Below are positions 46,867 to 59,460 of a DNA stretch of 64,000 nucleotides, in pieces. The notes beneath the pieces were generated by a model. It was not told where the DNA came from and made no database searches. It saw nothing but the letters and a program-made list of their open reading frames with translations. The DNA comes from Apodemus sylvaticus (Eukaryota; Chordata; Mammalia; Rodentia; Muridae). The first letter of the stretch is position 1; each line of letters starts with the position of its first letter. The DNA is taken from positions 60,356,741-60,420,740 of the forward strand of contig NC_067476.1 in assembly GCF_947179515.1 (NCBI RefSeq), read 5' to 3'. The position numbers and the translations under genes were made by a program.

Positions 46867-48341
46867 TTTGTACGTCTATGTAATAGAGAAAGCATTCTTA
46901 TGAAATGGTCTCTTATAAAGAAAAGTAAATGATGTGGTAACAATGTGCTGGGTTCCTAGTCTCCGTGGAGCTGTTCATCTTGATGTCCACATGACAATAA
47001 CAGGAATGAAGAGGATCTCACTCACAGCTGTAGGCTTCTGCCAAATGCTTCTCTCAGAGACTCCAGGAGAAAACCATGTGTAGGATGCTGGCTCTCTGTG
47101 GCTTTTAAACTATGCAGCATATTACTGGTCATTTTCTCCAGAGTCATCCAACTCCATACAGCAAGGGTACAAGACCTTCTTTCCCTCCTCTGTCACCTTC
47201 AAGAACACCGTTCAGACCACATGTTTTTCAGGAGGTCAGCACCCTCAGCATGGCCTACTCACTGTCCCTGTTTTCTTAGTTACTCTCCTCATGTTTATAC
47301 ACTCATCACACATGCTGAGAGCAGCCTTGGGGAAGAAATGTTCTCTTCCTATTGAACTGCCCCTCTCTCCTTTTATCTGTTCTACCTTCATGTCCTGATA
47401 GGGCCAGAATCCATTTCACTGTGTGATTTTCCTAGCTTGGCAATCTTTGTTTTTGTAAAACATACAAAAATCATAGTCTATGTTTCTTACCTGAGGGCAA
47501 AATGATTCTTTTTGGTGTCTATAAGGGCATCTCAAAATCATAGAAGAATCATGTGAAGTTGGAAAAATAACTGACAATCTTTATATAACCTTAAGGTAAG
47601 TGGAAATTGCCTAACAGCACTGAGGTGGCTGTATTAAGAAAGCTCTAAGATGAAGGTCATCTTGTCTCAAAATTAATAAACAAAGCAAGTGAATAAATAA
47701 ACATTTTAAAGTAAAATACAATAAATAAAATTCCCCATCATGTTCTAACTTGTCTCTACTGGTGCTATTAAACAGGCAACATTACATATGACATGAATGA
47801 TAAAAGTCCTACTAATCAGAGGAACTCTAATTTCTATGGTAAATCACTCAAAACTTAACTTGACCTTTGTTTTTCTGGACTTAAGTTTAGCAATAAATTA
47901 AAAAAAGTTCATTTAGGGTGTGTGCTTAGTTTTGCATTTCAAATCTATTGCTTTTTGGTAGAACTCATAGCTTTATATTCATTCTCCTGTGCTCCTTAAT
48001 TCATGACTCCCAGGGTAGTCAGCATGTTCTCTGAGAACTCAAAGGCAAGGCAGGGATGAAAAACATGGTCCAGGCTTCCTCCCTCCCCTGTGAGCTGAGT
48101 CATCTGCATCTATACAGCTGTTACTGTGGCGCTGCCAGAAGGACTTCAGCTTCTGAAGCAGCTCCTCCAGGAACACGAAAGCCGTACTTTCTCCAAGAAT
48201 TGGAAGGGCAGAGTAAAAAATATGTCACACACTGTCCAGTTGGCACGCAATGGGATTATTTTCTTGAGCATTGGACCATGATGTTCTGAATGTTAATAAG
48301 TCTTTACAAGAGTGAGCCGTTTCCCATTTTTCTAGATATTT

Positions 48342-48400
48342 TCTCTTTATATATTATATATACTATGTATAATATATATTATGTATGTAATATATACTAT
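48342..48400 (+). repeat. AT-rich array (ATATACTATGTATAAT)
   Basis: Imperfect repetition of TATACTATGTATAATATA-type units. Confidence 0.8.
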
Positions 48401-48439
48401 GTGAGACTTCTGTGTTCTCTAGGTAGACTTAACTGCTGG

Positions 48440-48482
48440 GAGGCACCATAATACCTAGACAGAGGCACCATAATACCTAGAC
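48440..48482 (+). repeat. 22-nt tandem duplication
   Basis: GAGGCACCATAATACCTAGA plus C occurs at 48440-48460 and 48462-48482 with one base between, without mismatch. This suggests a recent duplication. Confidence 0.95.
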
Positions 48483-49559
48483 TCTACTTACCATGGCCTA
48501 TGGGGAGTTGACAGTTAATCTTTAGAATAATAGATACCATCCCAGGGTTTTCCTGTCATTTCTCTTGTCAGACTTCTCTGCTTCTCATGCATTTTTCTAT
48601 TTAAAGGGCTCTGGCCTCCATTTTTAATGCTTTAAGCTCTCTTCATGAGGCATGAAGATTTTTGTTACATCTCAATATGTAATTTTAAAAATCACTATTC
48701 TCCCAAATTTTAGTATACCCACATATATACATATATATGTAATAATAAGTTTATTGAGACTAACTTGTATATGTTAGCCTCATAACAATGGTGCCCATCC
48801 AACTCTTTAGTACTTTTAAAGTTCTAGGTACTATACAAAATAAGAAGTTTCAATAATTAATGGAAAGAAGAATAATGTGGCTCATTTCCTACCATGTGGA
48901 TCTAAAATGAGAGAGAAAAGCCACCAAGAAGGTTATAGCTATTACTTTGACAGAGTAAAATTACTTTGTACATTTTAATTCTATTGCTAAAGTAATTTGG
49001 TTTGTGTGTTAGTCTTAATTTACAGAACAGATACAGGAATCTTAATGAAGAGTTTATAGTTCCTCCTCTTAGGCTTGATTCTGAGAAGATTTTGGAACAT
49101 GCCCTTAATATACACCTGAAGCTGAGCCCCAAGGTAGGGCTATCTGTTGTAGAATTCTCTACACTTGGGTATTTACCACTCTAAACTGCCACATCTGAAA
49201 GAAGAGTTTTGTGACTAAGAGCCAGACGCTGTTTTGAACATCTTCCATTTTGTAGCTCAAAGATTCTAGACAATGATGTTCAACTCTGGCTCTGTAATTT
49301 CAAGGCAAGTATCTTCAGAAGTCCAGTGTGATGTCATTAACTTTGGAAGTGAGAGCTGTAAATCATGCAGTAGTTCAGATTCCCCCTTTGGCACTTGTCT
49401 GAGTAGGTGTTCATGCTAAACCTGAATTGTGTCTTCTGTAAGTGGAGATAGGAATAAGCATTAAGAGGACTAAATTCAATTTGTCATGGAAGGATCTTAA
49501 AAATACTGAGAATTCAGTAGGCTATATAATCACAGAGTTCAGTTTCCCGAAAATAAACA

Positions 49560-50060
49560 GCTTATTTCATTCCTCCATAAACTGAAATTTGTTAGTTAGG
49601 TATGGGGAGGGGATGCAGTACAGAATACATGTATGTTATTGACATGAGCACAGCCATGTTGAGAACCCTAATGCCTCGCACCCTTTAGGAATGACAAGAC
49701 CTTCCCTTGGTCAGGCTTCCAGGGATGATAATGCCTTCCTTGGTCTTAGCATGGATGTTGATGAGTAGTTGGCCTTTAGTTAAAAGCAGAGTGTTCCAAA
49801 GAACGGAAAGGAGGAAGGCTTCCTGGTGTGGATGTTGACATGGTAAGCAGAAATTATCAACCACGCCTTTCTCCTTCCACATGGCTGCAGCCTGAGACTG
49901 CTCCCCTACAAAGACAGACATCTTACCCACAGGAGCTATGAACCCTCTTCCTTCATTGGCAAACAGTAGAATTCTGTAGATAACACTCTGATTTTCTAGG
50001 CTGCTGTTGGTATGTCTCCAACCCACCTGACCCAATACCTTGTTCTATGATGTCGTTGTG
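49560..50060 (-). other. Unassigned stretch with a 116-codon open frame
   Basis: On the minus strand 49685-50035 is open for 116 codons, beginning MGQVGWRHTN and ending TKGRSCHS. I recognise no domain. It has no visible splice context linking it to Pde1a. The length is not unusual for chance or an eroded retroelement, and I do not call it a gene. Confidence 0.3.
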
Positions 50061-50689
50061 TAATATGTTATTCTTTATTATGTAAAATTCACAAAAAGCT
50101 GTTTTATTTCTGATCTGTCACAAATGTTATTTTAACCTTATGAAATTTGACAAACAAATCTCAATGAAATGACTTTCTGAAAGTCCTTGGACCTGTAAAC
50201 AAGTTAAAGCAGAGGAAAATAAGGATATTTTGAGGAAACAAGGGAAATATTTTTAAAGAGCAAGAGAATCAATTTCTCTTTTCTGTGAAGATATTTCAAT
50301 CAAAATATATATTAAACAAACTGATTAAGGTATCTTATGGTTTTATGAAAAGAAAAGTTAAATTTAGCAAATAAGCAACACAACTTACTAACCTTCCGTT
50401 TCCTTCTCAAATGAGACATTTTTAATGGAAAAGAGATTTAGTCACTGGAGTTATAAAGAGAAATTCTTTGCAAGAATTTACAAGAACTGCTACCAAAAGT
50501 AGTATCTTTCTCTAATAGATTACAAAAAAAGCAAAGCAACAATAACAGTCACAAAACAAAAGCAGCACAAAGAATTGCAAAGAAGCATCACTAGCCTTGC
50601 CTAGCACTAAGAACAAAAATGTCTTTACACTCTTTAAAAGTCTTAAGTGCTTGTGCTTGTCTGGCTAAAATTCTATCTACAATGTGAGC

Positions 50690-50945
50690 AAGGCTTACAG
50701 TCTCCGGAGAAGTGATCCTACCACCACTTGGGAATAGGACAGGCAGCCCTTACAGACAGTCCAACCAAGTGCAACATCTCCGGAGTTTGGAGAGTAGTCC
50801 TCTGATGCTGCGCCTTCTCTGACAGTGTGAGGCAGCCATAGGAACCCTTTCAAGGGCAGCCGGCTAACTTGTTCTGAATAACAAGCCAGGGTGTTGGGAT
50901 CATCTGCCGATCCCAACACAGGGTGTAGCTATAAGCCCTGCATTA
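50690..50945. other. Unassigned GC-richer segment ending in a perfect hairpin
   Basis: About 250 bp of moderately GC-rich sequence differs from the AT-rich surroundings. It ends with an inverted repeat at 50891-50919. It could be part of an LTR or an unnamed rodent repeat. Confidence 0.4.
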
Positions 50946-51135
50946 CGAAGTTACTTCCCAGCATTTTTAATAGGAAAAGGAATTTTCAGTTATAAATTTT
51001 TCTAGTGAGCCAGTAACTCAACACCATCACCAGGGGAGACATTGCTGTTTTAAAGCGCTGTAGGAGAATGGAAGACAGAAATATAAATATTAGCAGAGCT
51101 ATCTGTTGCTCATCTCTTAGACTGCCGATAGAAAA

Positions 51136-51483
51136 AAAAAATTGAGGAGCTAGAGAAAGGACCCAAGGAACTGAAGGGGTTTGCAGCGCCACTGGAGGAA
51201 CAACAGTATGAGCCAACCAGTACCCACAGAGCTTCCAGGGACTAAACCACCACCAACCAAAGAGCACACATGGAGGGACCCATGGCTCCAGCTGCATATG
51301 TAGCAGAGGATGGCCTTGTCAGACATCAATTGGAGGAGAGGCCGTTGGCCCTGTGCTCGACGCCCAGTGTAGGGGAATGCCAAGACAGGGAGGAGGGGGG
51401 CTGATCTGGAGTTTTCAGAAGGGAAACAAGGAAAGGGGATAACATTTGAAATGTAAATAAAGAAAATATCTAATTAAAAAAAT
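51136..51483 (+). mobile_element. LINE-1 3' UTR, 5'-truncated
   Basis: GAAAGGACCCAAGGAACTGAAGGGG...ACAGAGCTTCCAGGGACTAAACC...GCACACATGGAGGGACCCATGG...CAGCTGCATATGTAGCAGAGGATGGCC...GGGGAATGCCAAGACAGGGAGG, then AATAAAGAAAATATCTAATTAAAAAAA. This is the rodent (rat-like) L1 3' UTR with an intact polyadenylation end; no ORF2 remains. Confidence 0.93.
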
Positions 51484-52126
51484 GCTCATCACATGTTCAT
51501 AGGATTTCTTTTCATTGATTACCATTTATAGTGTCATGAGAGAATAAAAAATGTTTTCATTTTATGTATTTGATAACAATAAGAAATGTGATTTTATAGG
51601 ATAGCACTAGAAGTTCTGTCTCAGAAGTAAGAGAAAAGGATTTCTCAAACCACAATTCCCACATCAGAACCTTGGTATCATCACACTGGTCAAAGCCTCC
51701 ATTTGGGGACCAGGACACTGATGGGAGCAGAGTGACATGGTTTCTGTCCCTGGGACAAGGCCCTGGGACGAGCTTTCATGAGTGTCAGTTGTTGGCTCTG
51801 TGGGCATAAAGCTTGTTTGTGTAATAATGTACACATTTCACATTCCTCCGAGGAAAGTCCTCCCTGTTAACATCAATGATCCCGTGAGAATTAGAAACAT
51901 CACCAGGAGTTGAGGATGTGGCTGTGTCTCCACAAAATGTTAAACCCTGGAACCTTCAGAACAGCCTGTTAAGCTGTGGAAAAGACCTCTATAAACATGA
52001 ATTCAAAAATAGATAATTTTTCAACCATGCAAAAAATTAGGATGCAATGTGAATTATATGAGGGACTTCACAAACCTAAAGAAACAAAAGCAGCTGCATC
52101 AATGAGCCAGATTGTCAGAAAGATAC

Positions 52127-52190
52127 AAAGGCGGACAGATTCCTGAGTTCAAGATCAGCCTGGGACACAGCAAGGTTAGCCCAGGTGTGG
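52127..52190 (+). mobile_element. B1 SINE fragment
   Basis: AAGGCGGACAGATTCCTGAGTTCAAGATCAGCCTGGGACACAGCAAGG is the middle of B1. A second B1-like scrap (AGGCAGGCAGATCTCTGAATTC) lies at 52247-52270. Confidence 0.6.
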
Positions 52191-52478
52191 TAGAAATAAT
52201 TTCAGGACTGGGTCTCACCCAGCTAGCTTAGCATCTGTGTATAACAGAGGCAGGCAGATCTCTGAATTCTTTTGCAGTGTTAAAAGAATATGTGTGCTTG
52301 GTGTCTCTTAAGAATCAAGGGGCTGGGGGGCCACAAGATGCTGATTCGTAGGAAATCTGGAGTAAATAACTGGATTGATATGCAAATAAAAAACTGAATC
52401 TGTGTTCTGCAGGAGATGAGCTATCCAGAGTATTTTTTAGGATAAAAAGAACTGCTTTGAGAATACACACACACATAT

Positions 52479-52583
<105 letters not shown>

Positions 52584-52589
52584 AGTATT

Positions 52590-54620
52590 TAGGACATGAA
52601 TAGAGAGATCTCTGATAGCAGAACCTAGGCAGTCAGCTTGGACCCATGATTTGACCTTGAGTCCTTTTCGCAGCTCCCAGACACCCCTGCTCTCAGAACC
52701 CTTAACGTTATGCTAATAATCAATGTACATGGTTTTAGGCATATTCTCAAGTTCTACTGATACTAAAAATATGAAAATAAAACATAAAATAATTGTAATA
52801 CTTTAGGAGATTCCAAAATATTATAGTAATTTGCTTGCTATAATCACTCCTACTTGAAGACTGAAAGCCCTCTTATGTAATATAAAGATTCAGACTTCCA
52901 CTCTGATGAGGAGCATACCCCATTTATTTGTTATTGAAGTGCTTCTAGCAGGAACTTTTGCATTTTGCCCTATGGCTACAGTATGGGATCTGTTTCAGCA
53001 GCACCCCCCACCCCATTTGGCACCCCCTTGTGGCACCCCTTGATACTATTCTCCCCCACCCCCACATAAGCACTTGGCCCTCTCCATCCTCTATCTACTT
53101 CATGGTTGACTACCTTCTGTGAAGAACAAGGTCAACAAAGATTACTCATTTGGGGGAGCAGGGGTGGTTCAGTCTTGGGTAGTAAACATCTCAGTGTTTA
53201 TTTTGGACTAACTGTTTTCACAGAGGTTATCATAACACAGAGTGAGGTAGGCACTCCATGTCCCATAGCTCAGCAAGGCCCAATGACTTCTTTGGGGTCA
53301 ACAGAACTGTTATTGATGGAAGCCAGGCCAAGATCTTGAGGTCAGCACAGCTAGAACAGCTTTGTTGAATACTCTGAATTCAAGAGTAAAGTGATAAGAA
53401 TCAACGTGGTTGCTAACAGAGAGAGTTACACAGAGGCAGAACCAGGGAAAGGAATTGCTCCCTGGAGGAGGGAGCATTAGTCATCGCAATAAGAATGCTC
53501 ATACAAGAATGAAGATATGGCCATTGGGTTCAGTAGCACAAGCCAATTGAAAGCAGGAGAGATGTTATAAATCAGATCTGGGAGTGAATACAGATCCAGC
53601 TAGCTTTAAGGAGGAGGAAAGGAAACAGGAAAGGAGAAACAGAAAAGTCATAAGAGAACACTGTAGGATTTTGTCATAAAGAAGGTTGCAGAAAGAACCA
53701 GAGAGACAGGTGTTAGGACCTCCGCATTATTTAGAAACACTGACACAGGCGCCAGTCTTGGGATATATCTCATCCTACTGAGTATGAACCTAGAAGCTGG
53801 GGTGTGTGGAGATGACTCTAGTTCTAAGAACCCTATGGAATTGCAAGAGATTTAAAAAAAAATTGGGTGAATATGTGCCTCTCTCCACTACAGGGTAAAT
53901 GTATAGCTTTTTTTTTAAAGCTTCTTAAAATGTCCTAATAACTCAAAATAAAAATGTTATCACTAGACAGAACCATAATAAAATAAAGCAGTAGAAAGTC
54001 ACCTGTAGACTCTCCCTAGAACTATGTGCCTATGGACACAACACTATTCTTTTCGTGTTGGTGTGATCTGAAGGCTGAACTTCCTCTGACATTTCATTCC
54101 ACTCCAGCCTGCAACCTCCCAGCTCCTCAATGAATCTACAACCCCCTGCCCTCGGCAGATGTGGCCATCACTTTTCTTGTCTGAAACTTTTTTGTTCCTT
54201 TTTGATCATACAGTTCAGTCTTTGGCCATCTTTGGGTTTCTGTTCACAGATCTCCTTGTCATCAGACTTTCAACCTCCTGTCTGCAGGAAGATCCACTGA
54301 GTCTTACATTCCTGGTCCAGGCCACTCACTGTTCTGGGTTCTATTTGTCTCCACTAGACACATTCCGCACATTCCACAGCAAACCACGTACCCAGCCATG
54401 AGACCTCCATGGAAGCTGAGATTAGCTCCCCACTGCTGCTCTCAACCTGTACTCACAACATGTCTGACACTCAGAGATGTTCTGGAAAGAATCTTAGACT
54501 TTCATTAATTGTGTCTCAGGGGAAAAAATAACAGAAGCATTTCTGAAAATACAGATGTTTTCACAAGGACTATGAGGCAACTCCTTTGTCTCATTCTATT
54601 GTTCCTTCCTTTTCAGTCAC
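52590..54620. other. Unassigned intronic sequence
   Basis: About 2 kb, with one C-rich stretch (53001-53065, CACCCCC runs). No transposon named. Confidence 0.45.
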
Positions 54621-54626
54621 TTCTTG

Positions 54627-54633
54627 GTCTCTG

Positions 54634-54707
<74 letters not shown>

Positions 54708-54720
54708 TGTGTGTGGTGTG
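54627..54720 (+). repeat. Compound (TC)n(TG)n microsatellite
   Basis: TC array (54627-54690, early GTCTC breaks) followed directly by TG units (54691-54720). Confidence 0.95.
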
Positions 54721-54944
54721 TTTTATTTGCTTTTTTTTTCTTTTTTGGTCTGATCCTTAAATGCTATGAAGTCTCCTACCTGTCCCTGACCTAAGAGCCC
54801 TGGCTTCAGTTCTCTTTACCTTGTAGCTGCCGTGGTCACTTTGTAGCAGACTGCTTAGTCTTCTCTGCCCTGCATCTTCCTCTTGCCCTCCTCGCCCCTG
54901 AGCCCACTACAGTTCACTTCCATCACCGCAGTTCTAGAGACGGG

Positions 54945-55130
54945 TGTCTTGAAAGGTCAGTGGTGACCTCATTGCTAAACACTGAACTGATTTTATCCTA
55001 AAACCATAAGAGGTTTTGCTTGGCTTTCGACTGACGTCCTGGCTTCTGTCCCATTACACTGTTGGCTCCTCTCTAGTTCCTTAAACCTTTCTCCCACACT
55101 CCCCTCTGGACCTTGTTCTTACCCTGGGCA
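54945..55130 (+). mobile_element. LINE-2 relic
   Basis: AAAGGTCAGTGGTGACCTCATTGCTAAACACTGAACTGATTTTATCC...TTGCTTGGCTTTCGACTGACGTCCTGG...GTTGGCTCCTCTC parallels the L2 segment reading AAGGTCACCAATGACCTCCTCATTGCTAAATCC...CTTGGCTTCC...GGCTCCTCC. Confidence 0.55.
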
Positions 55131-55319
55131 CCCTTCCCCTATGGCCTCCTGGTCATCCTGCCCTCCTTATGTGTATCTCTTTGGGTCTGTTCACTCTCAG
55201 TAACTCCCCTGGGGAGTTACTCTGCCCCCTCTTGCCTCTCCTGTACAGAGTCACAATCTTGCTTGCTTATTTTCCACAAGGAAGAACATGAGCTCTTTGA
55301 AGCTTATCTATTTATTTTG

Positions 55320-55420
55320 TATCCACACTCCTTTACGGACGACCAGACAGAGATATTGCAAGGTTCAACGACTTTTTCAAGATCACATAATTATAAAGCA
55401 GCTGATCACAAGCACACAGT
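55320..55420 (-). mobile_element. MIR SINE relic
   Basis: On plus, TTTACGGACGACCAGACAGAGATATTGCAAGGTTCAACGACTTTTTCAAGATCACATAATTATAAAGCAGCTGATC follows the reversed MIR core (TTTACAGATGAGGAAACTGAGGC...GACTTGCCCAAGGTCACACAG). Confidence 0.62.
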
Positions 55421-56114
55421 ACTGGCTATGACTATTGTCATCTGGTAACTTACCTTCCATACTTGAATTCACTAAACTATGAAAGGATCTAAAGATATAT
55501 TCACTAAGCCACAGGTTTTCAATTAAGATGGAGTATACACAAAAAGAATTTAGACAAGCATGTGTAAATGACTAATACTTGAAACATTACAAAAGCCAAA
55601 GCCATGTTAGCTTCCATTTTCCTTGCCTAGACCTTAAACTCATAGTCACTGCTTTGAATAGTGTGTCCTGGGCAGGACCATAAATATAAGAAGGGATTTA
55701 AGAGGGGGAAAGAAAGGACTTTTCGAAATTTTCATATGTAATAAATGCATGGGAAAAGAGCAGTAAAAACCACTGTAAATGTAAAGAAACTGTGTATATT
55801 AGGAAATCCACAGTTAATCTCATGTTAGAAAAGCTCACTTCATGATGTGCAGTTACATTGATTTACTATCTAAATAAGAAGGCTGCATGGAATCTTTTGA
55901 CAGAATAATGAAAGATTCCATCGCATTAAAGATTATAAAGTTATCAATTACCTAAAATGCTTGGTAAATAACATGACATTTTATCTTCTATGAAAATTAG
56001 TGTCTAGAGCCTAGAAGTTAGATTTTCCCCAGTATTATTACAAATTCTTGGCAAAAGCTTTGTCTTGTGTTCTTAGTTAAGGGAACTCAGGAGCAAACAA
56101 GCTTATCCAAGATG

Positions 56115-56280
56115 AAACATGATGGCACATGCAGGCAATCTCAGCATTCTTGGAGGTGGAGAGAGTACATTCAAGGTCATCCTCGGCTACATAGTGAGTT
56201 CCAAGTCATCGACAGCTGCCTTCTAAGTTCAAGGCCAGCCTGAACTACATGAGACTCTGTCTTACAAAAAGAAAAGAAAA
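56115..56280 (+). mobile_element. B1 SINE, old type
   Basis: ATGATGGCACATGCAGGCAATCTCAGCATTCTTGG...TCAAGGTCATCCTCGGCTACATAGTGAG...AAGTTCAAGGCCAGCCTGAACTACATGAGACTCTGTCTTAC. The two tandem TTCAAGG...CAGCCTG/CTACAT modules are the internal duplication typical of B1. Confidence 0.82.
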
Positions 56281-56284
56281 TATT

Positions 56285-58880
56285 TGAGTGCTTTCCTTCA
56301 TATAGTTAAAAGTTTTGACTGTGTAAAAGGTTTGCATGCCCTAATTATCACAGATTAGAGGTTTGGCCAGATAGATTAAATGTTACTCCTTTTTGTATAA
56401 AACATAGGATGATCTATTCAGTATATTAAATATAAATGTATAAATACAAAATTGATTTTTTTCCTTAACAAAGTTGTGTGATGTCCCACTGAAATGGGTA
56501 AGTTCTGTTTGTCACAATGTCACAAACTAGCCAAAATTGGCTCAGTCAGTTCCAGCCATCAGTGAGACTCCTGTCATCTGTTATTCTATCTAGAGTCTGG
56601 GCCTGTTTCATATTTTATTTTTTGTATATATTAATACTTAAGCCTCCCTTTTTATATACCCTAACATCATTTAGGGAGTAAGACCTTAAACAAGGAGATG
56701 ATGACAAAATGATGGTAATCTAGAGTCACTGAATTTTTTTCTCTTTCTCCCTTAAATGGAACCAATAAAATACTGAGGATGCCAGAAACAGCAGCATCTC
56801 CTTTGAACCTTGACGCTGTTATCTGATATTTGATATGAAATGACTTGAGCCATCTCTGGACCTTGGGGTCCTCATTTGGAAGAGAGGTATAGTACATTCA
56901 CCGTATGAGGAATATATGGAAGGAACATGTAAGATGCACTTTACCACTTCATCTGAATTGGCCTGAGAAAGACTTTCTTAGTAGATTAATACCAGGGTGT
57001 TACACACGAGCTCCTTCCATGAGTACAGTGTGATGTAACTACTTTACACATCACAGCAGCCACTCTTGTCTCCCATCTTCTCTTAAGTACATGCATGTCC
57101 TGTGATGAGAAGCATGAGGCATGTCTTCTCTAGCAGAGCTGCACCAACAACACAGCGAGATGCTAACAGGAACTAACCTACGCCTACTGAACTGCTTGAA
57201 ACCCACCCCCTTTTTTACCCTTGATAGTTATTAGTGCCTTCTTGATGAACATGAACTCTTCTAATGACTTATTCGTGGATATATTCTGCAGACAGTTATT
57301 TCTTCTGTTTCTGAAAGAATGTTCTTACTATAACCTCAAAAGCACGTTGACTTTGAACCATTGCACTGAACATTTTTGTGCAGGTGTGATGAGGCTGTAG
57401 AACTCAGAGCCATAAAAAGAACATGTTCCACTGGCTGAAAAGATTGTGAAGTCTTTTAAGGAATTTACTTCTCAAGGATGCATTCCTTCAGCTTGCCTCA
57501 CTTCATATACTTTTCCTGCCTCATGTTGCACGCAAAAATTTTTAACCTAGGCAAGATAGTTCTCTTTATGAATTTTGGCTTAATAACACACTAAAGCAAT
57601 AAAAACTTACTCTTCAAAATTTCTTTCAAAAAGGGACATCAAATTCAAATACAATCCAGATTTAATAAAAATGTTTAATAATTTGAAGTGTTTTCATTGA
57701 TCATATATAATATTCTTTAATTGTTTATAAAAATATTTCATTTGAATTAACTTACAAAGAAAAACATTGTTGAACTAGCTTAAGAAATCCACTCAAGCCC
57801 TTGTACAGTCTGGACTTCTACACAACTCAGTGAACTCCTACAGATAGTATGCAGTCCTGAGTAGTCAATCCTGATGATGCAAACTCTTGTTGTGCAGTTT
57901 GGCCATAGGTCACAACGGGAGAACAATTTAAGAAGAGAGTTGAACTTTGTGACGAAAGTTATAAGTAAACAGTAAAATAAAGTTTGTGCAGTTGCGCATT
58001 TATATATAATTGGAGGGAGGCATATAAAGGTGAACAAATGACTATATTTAAGGGCATTTATAGTAGAGAAGATAGATATTTCTGTATGCTTTCAGACAAA
58101 TTACATAAAATGTGAATGTTATTATAACCAATTTTCTCCAAACAAATCCACCAGTAGCCTGGAGAGTGCTTGCTCTCCAAGTTGAAGTCCAACTTTCTGA
58201 ATGCAGAGATTTTAAAGTGGAATGAACCCTGGGGCATGAAACTTAAGGCTATTCTGGTCTCACTTAACTCTTCTTTTTCTTTAGTCAAACATTAAATTTG
58301 TCTCATAAGACACAGTATGTAAAATGCCTGTACTAAGATGACAGAAAATGGAAAGATTGAAATCAGAAGCAGAATGGGAAAACAAACACTAGCTACTCAC
58401 TGCATCTCTGATCTTCTGGTCTTCAAGCAAAGAAAAGATGGTTAAAGACAGGTTGTTGCCTGATATAGTATGAGTATACTGCAGCACAGTAGCTGTGATA
58501 GAGTTTTCAGATTAAAAATAGAAAGAAGATAACTGATATCTAATTGTTGACAATAATTTTAAAGTGATGAATATTCTGATACAACAAAGGCATTAATTGC
58601 AGAGAAACCCTTCCATGACTCTTTTGGAAATCCGTTCAAGCAGTTTAGCAATACTACTTCCTTGAAGTAGAGGTAGCACATGGCTGGAAGTAGACTTTGA
58701 CTAAAGAAAGAGTGCTGAGATGTAGCAGGGTTTCCCCACCTTTTTCTCCAAGAAGCCCAATATGAAGTGAAGTTATAGAAGAAAATTTTGCTTTTACTGA
58801 TGTGTAAAAATATTATTGTTAAATCAGTGGTAGATACATGGAAAGTTGCTAAGCTTTAAAATCTGATCAGCAATTCCATT
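56285..58880. other. Unassigned AT-rich intronic sequence
   Basis: About 2.6 kb with no named repeat. Short open frames on the minus strand (56667-56897, 57780-58037, 58058-58288) lack recognisable homology. Confidence 0.45.
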
Positions 58881-58885
58881 TTCAT

Positions 58886-59020
58886 AAACGAAGCCAGGTG
58901 GCCCACACCTATAATTCTAGAAGAAGAAAGGCTGAGGCAGACATGAGTTTGAGGCCAACCTGTGCTACATAGTTAGTGCTAGGCCAGCCAGAGTGACAAA
59001 GAAAAAAGTCTCAAACATGA
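58886..59020 (+). mobile_element. B1 SINE, diverged
   Basis: GAAGCCAGGTGGCCCACACCTATAATTCTAG...GAAAGGCTGAGGCAGACATGAGTTTGAGGCCAACCTGTGCTACATAG...AAAAAAGTCTCAAA follows B1 head to tail. Confidence 0.82.
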
Positions 59021-59379
59021 AAATAAATGAGCAACAGGACCAGGAAACAAGAACATACCCAGCCCATATCATCTGGCAATATCAAATATTAAGCTTTGGA
59101 AATATATTCATAATGCAGTGTACCCATCTCACAAGTGTACATGATCTAATACAAATTCTAAGAATTATTTTCTCTTTTTCGTTTTTATTCATTCTTCTTG
59201 GAATAATTATTTCATTTTATATTACCATATATCCACAAATTTAGCATAAATATTTAGAAACGTCACACAAGAATTTTATTGACTGTGTATTGGTTGTGGT
59301 GGGGTATCTTTTTCCTCTTTACAAAGTAGCCTCCCGAAGCCTGGAAGATATTACAAGTTGTGGAGTCAGAGAAAAGCCA

Positions 59380-59460
59380 AATGTCATAGAATCCTCATTT
59401 GTAAAATAGAACATTTTTATATAAAATTTAAAGTCCTTCTAGTTCTAACTTAAATCACCA
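59380..59460 (+). mobile_element. Possible MIR relic
   Basis: TAGAATCCTCATTTGTAAAATAGAAC...AAAGTCCTTCTAGTTCTAACTTAAA resembles the MIR phrases TTCCTCATCTGTAAAATGGG and the downstream CCTTCCAGCTCTAA. Confidence 0.42.

Noticed and set aside
51109..51491. TGCTCATC on both sides of the plus-strand L1 3' UTR as a target duplication
   Set aside because: Only 8 bp match, and the left copy is about 20 bases away from the L1 edge. Not convincing.
58058..58288. 76-codon minus-strand frame as a Pde1a upstream exon
   Set aside because: No similarity to known PDE1A N-termini and no phase-2 GT donor at a fitting place.
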